A stretch of 61,348 bases of DNA from Paenibacillus alba (GCF_013204855.1 NZ_JABMKZ010000045.1:1-61348); one strand, 5' to 3'; shown: positions 1-9,338, counted from the stretch's first letter. Translations and numbers: made by a program. Notes: generated by a model not told the origin, from the letters alone.

Positions 1-284
1 GAGGGAACAAAGAGTGAGGCGAATGGACGAGGAATGCCTTTTTGCAGCTAAAAAGTTTGCGTTTTAGCTGTGGAGAGGATGGGTGGGGGTTTGTTGAGGA
101 GTTGTTCGACGGTCTCGAAAACGCCGTCTCAGAAGCAGAAAAGCGACAACCCCCCGCTGAGACTGCCAAAAAGGCAGTCTCGAGCCGGAAAGAGGATCAA
201 ATCCCATCCATCTGTTTCGTCTTTCCTTTCTTTGTCCATACTGCATAATAGTAGCTACTTAACTAGCAGGAGGGCACCCAAACG
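1..284. other. Leading non-coding stretch with GTCTC/GAGAC hairpins
   Basis: I see no convincing gene here: the possible reading frame from 42 to 248 has no good ribosome site and ends in unfamiliar sequence. The stretch holds a perfect 9-bp inverted repeat with an AAAAA loop (GAGACTGCC at 159-167, GGCAGTCTC at 173-181). A partly overlapping set of GTCTC/GAGAC words lies upstream (about 104-127). No T-run follows on either strand, so it is not a standard terminator. It could be part of an RNA or the far end of an element cut by the window. Confidence 0.4.
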
Positions 285-512
285 ATGTTGGCTGTTCATC
301 AACGTATGGCGGAGTTATGGACATTACGCAGAGCGCGCGAATTGACACGGGCAGAGCAGGATGAGCTGCTGCTGTGTATGGAAGCTAACGCAAGCTATGT
401 ATGGAACCGATTAAAGTTGGAAAATTTATCGCTTTGTGCATCCCTCACAAGTGACTATGATTGGCTGCATGAAATATGCGAGCGCATCGAAAAGCTTGAA
501 CCTAAGCACTGA
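285..512 (+). CDS. Small conserved protein of unknown function
   Basis: A 75-residue soluble protein with no membrane segment or signal peptide. It opens with MLAVHQRMAELWTLRRAREL and is rich in Leu, Glu and Arg, consistent with a small helical bundle. AGGAGGG at 268-274 sits 10 nt before the ATG and supports this start. Small proteins beginning with a similar HQRMAELW motif are, from memory, frequent and often multicopy in Paenibacillus genomes; no function is known to me. It appears to be a single-gene unit, because a hairpin terminator begins within its last codons and the next gene has its own ribosome site 83 nt later. Confidence 0.75.
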   Translation: MLAVHQRMAELWTLRRARELTRAEQDELLLCMEANASYVWNRLKLENLSLCASLTSDYDWLHEICERIEKLEPKH

Positions 513-536
513 CCCCACGGTCGGTGCTTTTTTCCT
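505..536 (+). terminator. Rho-independent terminator of the small protein gene
   Basis: The arms AGCACTGACC and GGTCGGTGCT form a 10-bp stem with one G-U pair and a CCAC loop, followed by TTTTTT. The stem overlaps the stop codon of the gene at 285-512. Confidence 0.8.
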
Positions 537-595
537 TTTCTGCAAGAGTGTGGACAGGTATAATGGTAATAGTCTAATCGTTAAGGAGATGCCGC

Positions 596-3500
596 ATGGT
601 AAGCTGGTTCAAGCAAGTGGGGGAAGCCCCCTATAAGTACTTACTTCTAGGATTACTGCTATTGACCGCATTTTTGCTAAGATTATATGTTGCACCCGTT
701 TGGGTTGGTTATGACACGGATGTTCGAACCTTTTTCGCATGGGCTGACCGCGCGTATACGGTTGGGTTATCAGGCATGTATACGAATGCCAAGGACTACT
801 TTCTAGACTATCCGCCTGGTTATATGTATGTACTGTATGTAGTGGGGTTCCTGCACCATAAACTGTCGATTCCGTGGGAGAGCGGACAGTCCTTATTAAT
901 TCTTAAGCTGCCTGCCATTATGGCTGATATTGTATCCGTTTACCTCCTGTTTCGCCTTGCCAAGAGCTTTCGAGGCGGTGCGTGCAGCTGGCTGCAAGCT
1001 GTCGGGATTGCGGCATTGTTTGCCTTTAATCCTGCCATATGGGCGAACTCTGCGGTCTGGGGGCAGGTCGACTCGTTTTTTATGCTGTTTATTCTTGCAA
1101 CACTGCTGCAGCAGCAGAGAGGGAAACTCCCGCAGGCTTCGATCTTCATCGCGCTAGCCCTGTTATTGAAGCCGCAGGCACTTCTTTTTGGTATTTTTCT
1201 TCTGATTGATGTTGTTCGAAAGCGTAATCTAATGATAGGCTTATTAAGTGTTCTAAGCGGGTTAACGACGATGACGATCGTTGCGCTTCCTTTTGCGATT
1301 GGCAGAGGATATGGCTGGTTGATTGAGCTCTATTCGGGCACCCTGTCCTCTTATCCCTACGCTTCATTGAATGCGTTTAATCTCATGGCGCTGCTGGGTG
1401 GAAATTTCATCGATATGAACAGCACGTTCCTGCACATTCCTTATCAATGGCTAGGCTGGGTACTGATGCCGTTGGCGCTAGTATACACATGCTTCTTGTA
1501 TGTGCGCAGCAATGGCAGGCCCGGAGCTTTACTCTACGTGGCTTTCTTATTTATAACCGCTGTCTTTATGTGCATGACCAAAATGCATGAGCGCTATTTG
1601 CACTATGGCTTGCTGCTGGCTCTGGCCAGCTTCATTTATCTCAAGGATCGCCGCATACTTTGGGTGTTCATCGGCTTTAGCATGACTCATTTTATCAATC
1701 TTGCCGATGTGCTTCTGCGCAGCTTTCATCAGGATTATCACATCCCGCGCTATGATCCCTTGATGTTAGAGGTATCGGCAATCAATGTTCTCTTATTTAT
1801 TTATGCAAGCAGATTAGGATGGAGGCTTTTCGTGGGATCACAACAAGAACGCGAGGTGGAGAGACTGAACGAGAATCAAGATCAGACTCCGCTTCGAACA
1901 GAACAAAGCAAGCTTACCCCTGCCCAACGATGGAGGGAGATTATCCAACCGAAGGAAGACGGAATCGAAAGAAGTGCCAAAGGACGATTTTTCACGAAAA
2001 AGGATGTGCTGTATCTCGGCGCCCTCGTCGTGATTTATACGATAATCGCCTTGTTCCATTTAGGGGGACATAAGGCTCCTACAACGTTCTGGAAGCCAAC
2101 TCAAGCAGGGGAAGCGGTTATTGTAGACCTCGGCAGTTCACATAACATTACGCGAATTAACAGCTTTGCAGGTGTGGGTGAAGGCGCCTATTCCTTCTGG
2201 TTTTCTATGGATGGCACACAGTGGCAAGATCAAATAGCGGTGAAATCCGATCATACCAAAGTGCTCACATGGAATACGGTCGAACCTAAGAAAGATGCGC
2301 GTTACGTGAAAATGGTTATGGATGCGCAGGAAGGCGCTGCGCTGCACCTCCATGAAATCGGTATTTTCGGTGACGGCAGCTCCACGATTCTTCCGATTGC
2401 TAAGGTGACAGAGCAAGATGTAAACCCGGCTGACGAAGGGAAAACGGCTAATCTTTTCGATGAAGCCAGCGTAGTTCCATATACGCCTACGTATATGAAC
2501 GGGACGTACTTTGATGAGATTTATCATGCAAGAACTGCATATGAGCATTTACACCAAATCGAGCCCTATGAAAGCACGCATCCGCCCCTTGGCAAAGTGC
2601 TTATGGCTATTGGAATTTATGTGTTTGGCCTAAATCCCTTTGGCTGGCGCATTATCGGAACCTTGTTTGGTGTCGGAATGATTCCGGTCATGTACGTATT
2701 TGCTAAGCGTATGTTTGGACGCTCGGAGTATGCGTTTATCGCTGCTTTTCTGTTGAGCTTTGATTTCATGCATTTCGCACAAACGCGAATTGCGACGATT
2801 GATGTTTATGGGGTATTCTTCATCATGCTGATGTTCTATTTCATGTATCGCTATACGACCTTAAGCTTTTATAAGGAGAAGCTGTGGACTACGTTGGTGC
2901 CTTTAGGGTTGTCCGGTCTATTCTTCGGCATTGGAGCGGCTTCCAAGTGGATTGTCATTTATGGCGGTGCAGGGCTTGCTTTATTGCTTCTCTTGTCTCT
3001 GCTCGAGCGATACAGCGAGTATAGGTTGGCGCGGCGCATTCTGCGAAATTCGGACGAACCCGATCCCGAGAGCGAGGGGGACAAGTGGACAGAAGCAGAA
3101 CGCAGCCGGCTTTCGCTTGTCAGTAAGCTTTTCCTAAGAAATACGCTGCTCACATTACTTTGGTGCGTACTGATGTTTGTAATTGTACCGCTCGGTGTCT
3201 ATACGCTATCTTACATTCCATTCATGATGGTGCCGGGGCCAGGGCATGGGCTGAAGGATGTCGTGACTTATCAAGTACATATGTACAAATATCACAAAGA
3301 TCTCGTAGCTACGCATCCGTTCTCCTCGCCATGGTGGGAGTGGCCGTTAATGCTTCGTCCGATCTGGTATTATCAAGCAAAGCTGATGCCGCAGGGCATG
3401 CTTTCGAGCATCGTTTCGTTCGGCAATCCACTGGTCTGGTGGCCAGGATTTGTTGCTGTGATCTACTCGTTCTACGTTGCCTTTAAACGCAAAGATAGAA

Positions 3501-3796
3501 TTTTGAGCGTGCTGCTCATTGCGTACTGCTCGCAGTACTTACCTTGGATTCTGGTGCCAAGGCTCACTTTTATTTATCATTATTTCGCGATGGTTCCCTT
3601 CCTAGTGCTGATCTTGACCTATTATATTAAAGAGTACTTGGAACAAGGACCGCTGCATAAAAGACGATGGGTATATGGCTATTTGGCTGGTGTGCTTGTC
3701 TTGTTCGGTCTGTTTTACCCTATTTTATCAGGGATGATAATTCCCTCTGCGTACTCCTTCTTCCTCCGGTGGCTGCCGGGCTGGAATTTCTTTTAA
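596..3796 (+). CDS. Double GT-C glycosyltransferase, PMT-like C-terminal half with discoidin-like insert
   Basis: A 1066-residue polytopic membrane protein built from two lipid-phosphate-sugar-dependent (GT-C fold) glycosyltransferase halves. The N-terminal half (about 1-405) has GYDTD near residue 38 after the first membrane helix, then DYPPGY at 71-76, as in mannosyltransferase-type enzymes. A charged linker (about 410-460) and one membrane helix lead to a beta-rich insert at about 496-600 that resembles an F5/8 (discoidin) carbohydrate-binding module (FWKPTQAGEAVIVDLG, then HLHEIGIFG). The C-terminal half carries YFDEIYHA near 638 and HPPLGK near 662, the acidic and HPPLGK motifs of the protein O-mannosyltransferase (GT39) family. 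A good ribosome site (AAGGAGAT) precedes the ATG. It probably transfers sugars to surface polymers or proteins outside the membrane; donor and acceptor are unknown. Confidence 0.85.
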   Translation: MVSWFKQVGEAPYKYLLLGLLLLTAFLLRLYVAPVWVGYDTDVRTFFAWADRAYTVGLSGMYTNAKDYFLDYPPGYMYVLYVVGFLHHKLSIPWESGQSLLILKLPAIMADIVSVYLLFRLAKSFRGGACSWLQAVGIAALFAFNPAIWANSAVWGQVDSFFMLFILATLLQQQRGKLPQASIFIALALLLKPQALLFGIFLLIDVVRKRNLMIGLLSVLSGLTTMTIVALPFAIGRGYGWLIELYSGTLSSYPYASLNAFNLMALLGGNFIDMNSTFLHIPYQWLGWVLMPLALVYTCFLYVRSNGRPGALLYVAFLFITAVFMCMTKMHERYLHYGLLLALASFIYLKDRRILWVFIGFSMTHFINLADVLLRSFHQDYHIPRYDPLMLEVSAINVLLFIYASRLGWRLFVGSQQEREVERLNENQDQTPLRTEQSKLTPAQRWREIIQPKEDGIERSAKGRFFTKKDVLYLGALVVIYTIIALFHLGGHKAPTTFWKPTQAGEAVIVDLGSSHNITRINSFAGVGEGAYSFWFSMDGTQWQDQIAVKSDHTKVLTWNTVEPKKDARYVKMVMDAQEGAALHLHEIGIFGDGSSTILPIAKVTEQDVNPADEGKTANLFDEASVVPYTPTYMNGTYFDEIYHARTAYEHLHQIEPYESTHPPLGKVLMAIGIYVFGLNPFGWRIIGTLFGVGMIPVMYVFAKRMFGRSEYAFIAAFLLSFDFMHFAQTRIATIDVYGVFFIMLMFYFMYRYTTLSFYKEKLWTTLVPLGLSGLFFGIGAASKWIVIYGGAGLALLLLLSLLERYSEYRLARRILRNSDEPDPESEGDKWTEAERSRLSLVSKLFLRNTLLTLLWCVLMFVIVPLGVYTLSYIPFMMVPGPGHGLKDVVTYQVHMYKYHKDLVATHPFSSPWWEWPLMLRPIWYYQAKLMPQGMLSSIVSFGNPLVWWPGFVAVIYSFYVAFKRKDRILSVLLIAYCSQYLPWILVPRLTFIYHYFAMVPFLVLILTYYIKEYLEQGPLHKRRWVYGYLAGVLVLFGLFYPILSGMIIPSAYSFFLRWLPGWNFF

Positions 3797-3806
3797 ACAA
3801 AAAGTG

Positions 3807-3835
3807 TTGACGTTCGCAATAGGCAATGGTAAAAT
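3807..3835 (+). promoter_or_regulatory. SigA-type promoter upstream of the FMN reductase leader
   Basis: TTGACG (3807-3812), a 17-bp spacer and TAAAAT (3830-3835). Transcription would start near 3842, giving a leader of about 115 nt that contains the hairpin at 3885-3928 before the reductase start codon. Confidence 0.65.
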
Positions 3836-3884
3836 TATTCCAAGTAAAATACTATGAATTAACTAAGTCGACCTGACAACTGGA

Positions 3885-3928
3885 GACTCCCACTTTGTAT
3901 GAAGCAAAGAAAGTGGAGTCTTTTTTTT
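3885..3928 (+). terminator. Intrinsic terminator in the leader of the FMN reductase gene
   Basis: GACTCCCACTTT and AAAGTGGAGTC pair with one bulged base around a 13-nt loop and are followed by eight T. It lies downstream of a good promoter (3807-3835) and upstream of the gene starting at 3957. It therefore either ends the glycosyltransferase transcript or acts as an attenuator for the reductase. I could not match the leader to any riboswitch class I know. Confidence 0.75.
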
Positions 3929-3956
3929 AACCTAAACCTAATGGAGAGTGAACCGT

Positions 3957-4499
3957 ATGCCCAAAGTAGTCATTATCTCAGGAAGCCCAACGCCCACGTC
4001 CCGTATACATGGTGTTATTGAAGTAGCGAAAGCCGCGCTCATCGAAGCGGGTATCGAAGTAGATTGGATTAAAGTTCGCGATATTCCAGCTGAAGATTTG
4101 CTGTATGCGAAGTTCGACAGTGAAGCGATAGTGAACGCTAACGCGCTTGTTGCCGGAGCTGATGCTGTATTCGTTGCAACGCCGGTATATAAAGCTTCTT
4201 ATACAGGCGTCTTGAAAGCTTTCCTTGATCTGCTGCCGCAAAAAGGACTTGAGCGCAAGGTCGTGCTTCCGCTTGCTGTAGGAGGAACTATTTCTCACTT
4301 GCTTGCGATTGATTACGCTCTGAAACCCGTGTTATCTGCACTGGGTGCACAGAATATTTTGCAAGGCGTTTTCGTATTGGATAAGCAAGTTACATGGGGG
4401 GAACAAGGACAAGCGATTCTGGATGATGAAATTTCCGCTCGTTTGCAGCAGTCGGTAGCTGACTTCATTCAAGAAATAAAGTGGCATACAAGCCGTTAA
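3957..4499 (+). CDS. NADPH-dependent FMN reductase, SsuE family
   Basis: A 180-residue flavodoxin-fold reductase. The N-terminal phosphate-binding loop reads IISGSPTPTSR, and the flavin-site strand FVATPVYKASYTGVLKAFLD is typical of SsuE/FMN reductases that supply reduced flavin to two-component monooxygenases such as sulfonate desulfonation. An in-frame GTG lies at 3948 but it overlaps the GGAG ribosome site (3943-3946). The ATG at 3957 has proper spacing and gives the family-like MPKVVIISGSP start. No ssuABCD or monooxygenase gene is nearby, so the partner enzyme is not visible. A promoter and a terminator-containing leader precede it, so expression may be controlled by attenuation. Confidence 0.85.
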   Translation: MPKVVIISGSPTPTSRIHGVIEVAKAALIEAGIEVDWIKVRDIPAEDLLYAKFDSEAIVNANALVAGADAVFVATPVYKASYTGVLKAFLDLLPQKGLERKVVLPLAVGGTISHLLAIDYALKPVLSALGAQNILQGVFVLDKQVTWGEQGQAILDDEISARLQQSVADFIQEIKWHTSR

Positions 4500-4514
4500 G
4501 ATTCGAATTTGGAA

Positions 4515-4551
4515 AACCGTCGCCAGCACCTTTGCTGGCGGCGGTTTTTTT
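4515..4551 (+). terminator. Terminator of the FMN reductase gene
   Basis: AACCGTCGCCAGCA and TGCTGGCGGCGGTT form a 14-bp stem with one G-U pair, followed by T7. It lies between converging genes. Confidence 0.9.
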
Positions 4552-4597
4552 GCATAGTGACGGACATTTTCCATATTCATGCTGCTCAACGAACAAT

Positions 4598-5938
4598 TCA
4601 CAGGGTCGTATGGAGCCAGTCGAAAATGGTCTGATGAAGCAGACGCATTGCGCCCATATGGCAGTGCTCGTCTGCACCATCAGCGTTCCGCATCAATACA
4701 TGTTTGTATGGAGCTTTTAGCTCGGACGCAAGCTTGCTTGCCTGGCCCTTGAACACAAGGTCGTTCTCTCCCTCCAGAATTAGAGCGGGGGACTTGATCT
4801 TGTGCATGTCTTCGGTGGTGAGGGCAAACTGTCCGCTTTTCCGGATATATGCCGGTTCGTTCGAAGTGCCAAATACCCACACGCCATTTTGCAGCGCCCA
4901 GCGGGCGTAGGTGTCGTGTTTTTTGATCCATTCAAGTACGGGTATCGCCTGCTCATCGCGTCCGGCTTTGATCCACTCCACGAGGAATTCCGGAAGCGGA
5001 GGATACGTCGCGAAAAAGCTCGTCATACCGTCGTCGAGCACGATGGCTGCCGGACGATGATCAAAGGCCGCTGTGCGAGCGCACAGATATCCGCCCATGC
5101 TGTACCCGAATAGCACCATTTTGGACTTGTCGACTTCTGGACGTGTCTCAGCATAATCCATGACTGGACCAAGCACTGCTTCCCAGTCCGGACGGAAGGG
5201 AATACTCTTCTCGCGGATCATGCGTCCCGTACCGGGACCGTCATACAGGATCACGTTGAAACCGCGCCGCAACGCGGCTGCGCCAATGACGAAATAGCCT
5301 TCCTCTGTCGTCGAGTCAAATCCATTGGTATAAATGAGAGTCGGCCGGGGTTTGCCGCTGTCGTCCACGAGGAGCAAGTATCCGGGGAGCTTATCTTTGC
5401 CGTAAGGGATGGAGATCTCCTCGAAGGGACCATCCAGCAGTTTGCCCGCCTTCACAAACGCCTCGCGAGACAGACCGAACAGCTCGGGAACGTGCGGATC
5501 GTTCAGGGGTTCCTTGCGACGGTAAAATTCAGCGCTGCGATAGTAGGCCGAAGCGCGCAAGAACGCCTCCCGTGCGCTGATCTTGTCTCCATACTCGAAG
5601 GAATAGTTGCCGCGTTCATAAATACGGTCTGCGGTAGCCTTCCACTCCCTCATCCATGCTTCTTCATCACCCTCCGGGATTGCGGCAGCGGTCAAGAGCA
5701 CTTCGTTGAGATCGGCGCCGTTGTCAACCGCGAATCCAACTGCACGCAGCGTTTCGAAATGAAATGATTTATCTTTGAAAAAGAAATTCGTGAGAGAAAC
5801 TCCATACGTCGGTCCACGATAGGGGGCTGGATATGTTAGGGATAATGCGGCTGGTGCATACATTTGAAGTGTTGGTTCCATAAAACTAACTGGGTATTCA
5901 TAACACCAACAGTGATTTAGATAATATTGTTGGTACAT
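4598..5938 (-). CDS. Alpha/beta hydrolase with N-terminal helical domain (FrsA / pseudooxynicotine-hydrolase-like)
   Basis: A 446-residue alpha/beta hydrolase. The first ~170 residues form a helical extension before the hydrolase core, the layout of FrsA-like esterases and 2,6-dihydropseudooxynicotine hydrolase relatives. The nucleophile elbow is GYSMGG (Ser near residue 280), the acid is probably Asp in EGENDLVF (near 388), and the base is His in DEHCHMG (near 429). The start is supported by AGGAGGAG directly upstream on the minus strand. There is no signal peptide, so it is cytoplasmic. The reading frame looks somewhat richer in G+C than its neighbours, which may hint at acquisition. The substrate cannot be told from sequence; the gene is alone and convergent with the FMN reductase gene. 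Confidence 0.8.
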   Translation of the reverse strand: MYQQYYLNHCWCYEYPVSFMEPTLQMYAPAALSLTYPAPYRGPTYGVSLTNFFFKDKSFHFETLRAVGFAVDNGADLNEVLLTAAAIPEGDEEAWMREWKATADRIYERGNYSFEYGDKISAREAFLRASAYYRSAEFYRRKEPLNDPHVPELFGLSREAFVKAGKLLDGPFEEISIPYGKDKLPGYLLLVDDSGKPRPTLIYTNGFDSTTEEGYFVIGAAALRRGFNVILYDGPGTGRMIREKSIPFRPDWEAVLGPVMDYAETRPEVDKSKMVLFGYSMGGYLCARTAAFDHRPAAIVLDDGMTSFFATYPPLPEFLVEWIKAGRDEQAIPVLEWIKKHDTYARWALQNGVWVFGTSNEPAYIRKSGQFALTTEDMHKIKSPALILEGENDLVFKGQASKLASELKAPYKHVLMRNADGADEHCHMGAMRLLHQTIFDWLHTTL

Positions 5939-6235
5939 GTTCTCCTCCTGCTTTCCAAATCATTTTCTCAGGCAACTCATTAAAGAATAGGTTAATATCA
6001 TGCACAGTCTACAATATGGGAATTAGGATAGAAAAGTGTTTATTTACGAAGCAAATACGCCACGTGGCGCAACTAATTGCTAGGGCAGGACATCAAGCCA
6101 GCTTCCATTAACCGTTTTTTACTCAAACAGCGTCTCAACTTGCTATAATAGGACTACATATCATCTTGTGAGTTTTTTGTGAGTTTGAAATGATAGAATC
6201 AAACGTAGCGAATTTCGAAGAAAGGAGGAGCTATC
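5939..6235. promoter_or_regulatory. Divergent intergenic region with a CACGTG palindrome
   Basis: This separates the minus-strand hydrolase from the plus-strand histidine kinase and must hold both promoters. A perfect 12-bp palindrome CGCCACGTGGCG lies at 6058-6069 and could be an operator. A TATAAT box at 6144-6149 is a likely -10 for the kinase operon, but its -35 is weak. A strong ribosome site AAAGGAGG is at 6221-6228. Confidence 0.45.
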
Positions 6236-9200
6236 GTGAAGAGCTTTCCTAGACGCATAGGAATTATTCTGTTTTCTCTTTTCTTAATCTCATTATTTCT
6301 TAGTCTCTATTGGCAAATGCTGCCTAATCATGTTACTGAGCCTGCAAAGCGAGGTGTCCTGGATTTAACCCACTGGGACTTTCATAAACAAGGCTTGGTC
6401 ACTCTGGATGGCGAGTGGGAATTCTATGAAGGAAAGCTGTTGGAGCCTATTGATTTTCAATTAGGAGAGCGAAACGATGTCTCTTATTTACCTGTTCCTG
6501 GTACTTGGAGGGGCAAAAATAAAGATGGGGGCATGGCGGGAAAAGGCTATGGAACCTATCGTCTCAAACTGCTTGTGAATGCTTCTGACGATATCTACGG
6601 TGTGAAATTGAGAAGCATCCGGATGTCTCATCGTTTATATATAGATGGCAAGCTGGAAGGAGAGAGCGGGCACCCTGCCGCAACGGAGGCAGCCCATCGA
6701 CCTGGCAACACGCCATACAGCGCTTTTATTCATCCGCAAACCAAAGAGATTGAAATTCTGATTCAAGTATCGAACTATGTGTTTTTTACCGGTGGTATCG
6801 TGAATTCTATTCAATTTGGATGGTATGGGGACATCATGAATCTGAATACGCTGCTGATGGGCAGTGACCTAGCGAGCATATTGCTGCTCAGTATATTCGG
6901 AGCATATCATCTGAACCTCTATTTTCTTCGGAGGCGTGAGAAAATCTACTTGACCAGCGGTTTGTATTTATTCTCGCTGTCCTTCGTCCAGCTGCTGTTT
7001 GGCGAGAAAATTTTTCAGAGAATGCTCCCAGGCATCCCTTTTGAGATTGTCTACAAGGCGCTGGATGTAGGTGAGTTTGTAAGCTCTGTGCTGAGCATCC
7101 TTTTTTTCAGTTCGATTGATAGCAGGCTTCTTTCGAAGCGAATGATCATGTGGCTGGTCTCACCGCTTGTGTGTTACATAGCAGCCATTTTTGTTTTGCC
7201 CTATGCCATTTACAACGAAGTGAGATATATGTTCTTTCTGTATATCGCACTCGCTCCTCTTTTCATATTTGGTAGAATGATCTACTTATACAGGAAGAGC
7301 CAGAGCGGAACCTCGGAACGCAGAGAACTCATTTTGTTTATCTTTGTAATCATATCGCTAATGATTTATTTGGTGGATAGCTCTTTGTATGCAGAAAATG
7401 TGGTTACTTCGGATGTCTTGAGTAAAATTGGCGTTATTTCTTTCATTACACTGATGAACATCCTGCTTGCCTTGCGGTTCACGAACGCTTATGAGAAAGC
7501 GGAGATGCTGACGCATCAACTAACGGTTTCCAATCAGCTCAAAGATGAGTTTCTCATGCATACGTCGCATGAGATCAAGACTCCTTTGCACGGAATTATG
7601 AACATAACCTCTTATTTACTGGATGACGACGAGCATAATTTGTCTTCCAAGCAAAAACAGAATCTTTGGCTAATCAAGGATACTTCGGTCAAGCTGTCGA
7701 TGCTCATGCATGATTTGATAGATGTGACTCGTTTAAAACACGGTCAGCTGCGTTTGAATATGACTGCTGTCAATGTAAGAGCGGTGACGCAGATCGTATT
7801 CGATGTTTTGCAATTTGAGCTTGCGGGCAGGGCGGTGCGGCTGGATAATCAGGTTCGGCCGAATGTATGGGTGCAGGCAGATGAAAGCCGATTGCGGCAA
7901 ATTCTGTACAATCTGGTGCACAATGCGATTAAGCATACGGAAATAGGGGAAATCAGCGTTAGGTCAAGAGTTTCGAATGGGATCGTGAATATTTCAGTAA
8001 CAGATACAGGGATTGGGATTCCGGAAGACAAGCACACGAAGATTTTCGAGTATTTTGAGCAGGTTGATCAGGTGCTGCCTGACGATGGATATTTGGGCAT
8101 GGGGGTTGGCTTGTATATTAGCCGCCAGCTTGTCGAACGTATGGGGGGAGACATACAGGTTGAATGGTCGGATGTCGGAGAAGGGACTCGCATGGCGTTC
8201 ACGCTGCCTTATGAAGAGAACTTTCCTGTTCATCATGCGCTCAACAATGCGAATGCGCATCGCGAACATACGTTCGAGGAATTTGACTCGCTTGATATTT
8301 TGGAAGAGCATGCCTATACGGTCTTAATTGTGGATGATGAAGCCTCCAATATTCATACCTTGCTGAATATTTTGAAAAGACATCGCTATAATGTGATAGC
8401 TGCTTTCTCAGCCAAAGAGGCATGGGTCAAAATCAAGGAGCATCCTCAGGTCGATCTCATTATTTTGGATGTGATGATGCCCGGCACATCGGGCATTGAG
8501 CTTTGTCGCCAGCTGCGCTCTCAATACTCGATTCTGGACTTGCCTATCTTATTCGCAACAGCGAAGGATACTTCGCAGGACATCGCTATGGGCTTCAGGG
8601 CGGGAGCGAACGATTATTTAACGAAGCCGTTTGAAGCCGAAACGCTTATCGCCAGAATTCAAACGTTGATTGCTATGAAAACCTCGATCCAAGAGGCTAT
8701 CCGTCATGAACTTGCCTTTCACCAAGCGCAAATTAAACCGCATTTTCTGTATAATGCGCTTAGCAGTGTCATCTCCTTTTGTTATACGGACGGCGAGAAG
8801 GCGGCGTATTTATTATCGCGGCTCAGTCAATATTTGCGCTATATTTTGGACATGGACCGCAACGATGAATTCGTTCCTCTCCATCAAGAATTGGAATTGA
8901 TTGAAGCCTATGTTGAGATTGAAAAGGCTCGCTTCGGGGAGCGCTTTGAATTTGTCTGTATTGTGGATGAAAGTTTGAAAAATGTCGCAATCCCCTCTTT
9001 ATGCATTCAGCCGTTTGTTGAAAATGCCATTCGTCATGGTTTATTCGAGAAGGATGGATATGGCAGAGTGACTTTGACGATTCAAGAGGGCGATCGCTAT
9101 TTGCAAATCACCGTGCATGATGATGGTGTGGGCATCCCTGATGATCTGCTCTATCGGATTGTCAGCACCGAGAAACTAAACGGCAGCATAGGGATTTCCA

Positions 9201-9334
9201 ATATCCGCATGCGTCTGAATGCGATTGCTGGCGCTACACTGGATGTCCAATCGGAGCTTGGCTATGGAACAAAGGTGAAGATGTATTTTCCTTTAGCGAA
9301 AACGGATCAAGTCCGTATCATAGAAAGGAGGTAA
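6236..9334 (+). CDS. Hybrid sensor histidine kinase with two kinase cores and an internal receiver
   Basis: A 1032-residue membrane sensor starting at GTG after AAAGGAGG. Order of parts: an N-terminal membrane helix; an extracellular beta-sandwich of the 7TMR-DISM type (about 45-195; LDGEWEFYEGKL, PVPGTWRG); about seven membrane helices (205-410); a HisKA domain with HTSHEIKTPLHG (His near 445); a HATPase domain with DTGIGIPEDKH; a receiver with VLIVDDEAS and phospho-acceptor in LIILDVMMPG (Asp near 744); then a LytS/YehU-type His_kinase core with QIKPHFLYNAL (about 832-842); and a second HATPase (CIQPFVENAIRHGL). The paired regulator gene follows after 4 nt. The extracellular fold suggests carbohydrate sensing. 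Two ATPase cores in one chain are unusual. Confidence 0.88.
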   Translation: MKSFPRRIGIILFSLFLISLFLSLYWQMLPNHVTEPAKRGVLDLTHWDFHKQGLVTLDGEWEFYEGKLLEPIDFQLGERNDVSYLPVPGTWRGKNKDGGMAGKGYGTYRLKLLVNASDDIYGVKLRSIRMSHRLYIDGKLEGESGHPAATEAAHRPGNTPYSAFIHPQTKEIEILIQVSNYVFFTGGIVNSIQFGWYGDIMNLNTLLMGSDLASILLLSIFGAYHLNLYFLRRREKIYLTSGLYLFSLSFVQLLFGEKIFQRMLPGIPFEIVYKALDVGEFVSSVLSILFFSSIDSRLLSKRMIMWLVSPLVCYIAAIFVLPYAIYNEVRYMFFLYIALAPLFIFGRMIYLYRKSQSGTSERRELILFIFVIISLMIYLVDSSLYAENVVTSDVLSKIGVISFITLMNILLALRFTNAYEKAEMLTHQLTVSNQLKDEFLMHTSHEIKTPLHGIMNITSYLLDDDEHNLSSKQKQNLWLIKDTSVKLSMLMHDLIDVTRLKHGQLRLNMTAVNVRAVTQIVFDVLQFELAGRAVRLDNQVRPNVWVQADESRLRQILYNLVHNAIKHTEIGEISVRSRVSNGIVNISVTDTGIGIPEDKHTKIFEYFEQVDQVLPDDGYLGMGVGLYISRQLVERMGGDIQVEWSDVGEGTRMAFTLPYEENFPVHHALNNANAHREHTFEEFDSLDILEEHAYTVLIVDDEASNIHTLLNILKRHRYNVIAAFSAKEAWVKIKEHPQVDLIILDVMMPGTSGIELCRQLRSQYSILDLPILFATAKDTSQDIAMGFRAGANDYLTKPFEAETLIARIQTLIAMKTSIQEAIRHELAFHQAQIKPHFLYNALSSVISFCYTDGEKAAYLLSRLSQYLRYILDMDRNDEFVPLHQELELIEAYVEIEKARFGERFEFVCIVDESLKNVAIPSLCIQPFVENAIRHGLFEKDGYGRVTLTIQEGDRYLQITVHDDGVGIPDDLLYRIVSTEKLNGSIGISNIRMRLNAIAGATLDVQSELGYGTKVKMYFPLAKTDQVRIIERR

Positions 9335-9338
9335 AGCG

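Noticed and set aside
42..248. 68-residue frame at the left edge
   Set aside because: No ribosome site, and the sequence is dominated by hairpin-forming DNA.
2138..2548. 136-residue minus-strand frame inside the glycosyltransferase gene
   Set aside because: It is a shadow of a well supported gene, with no ribosome site or recognisable protein pattern.
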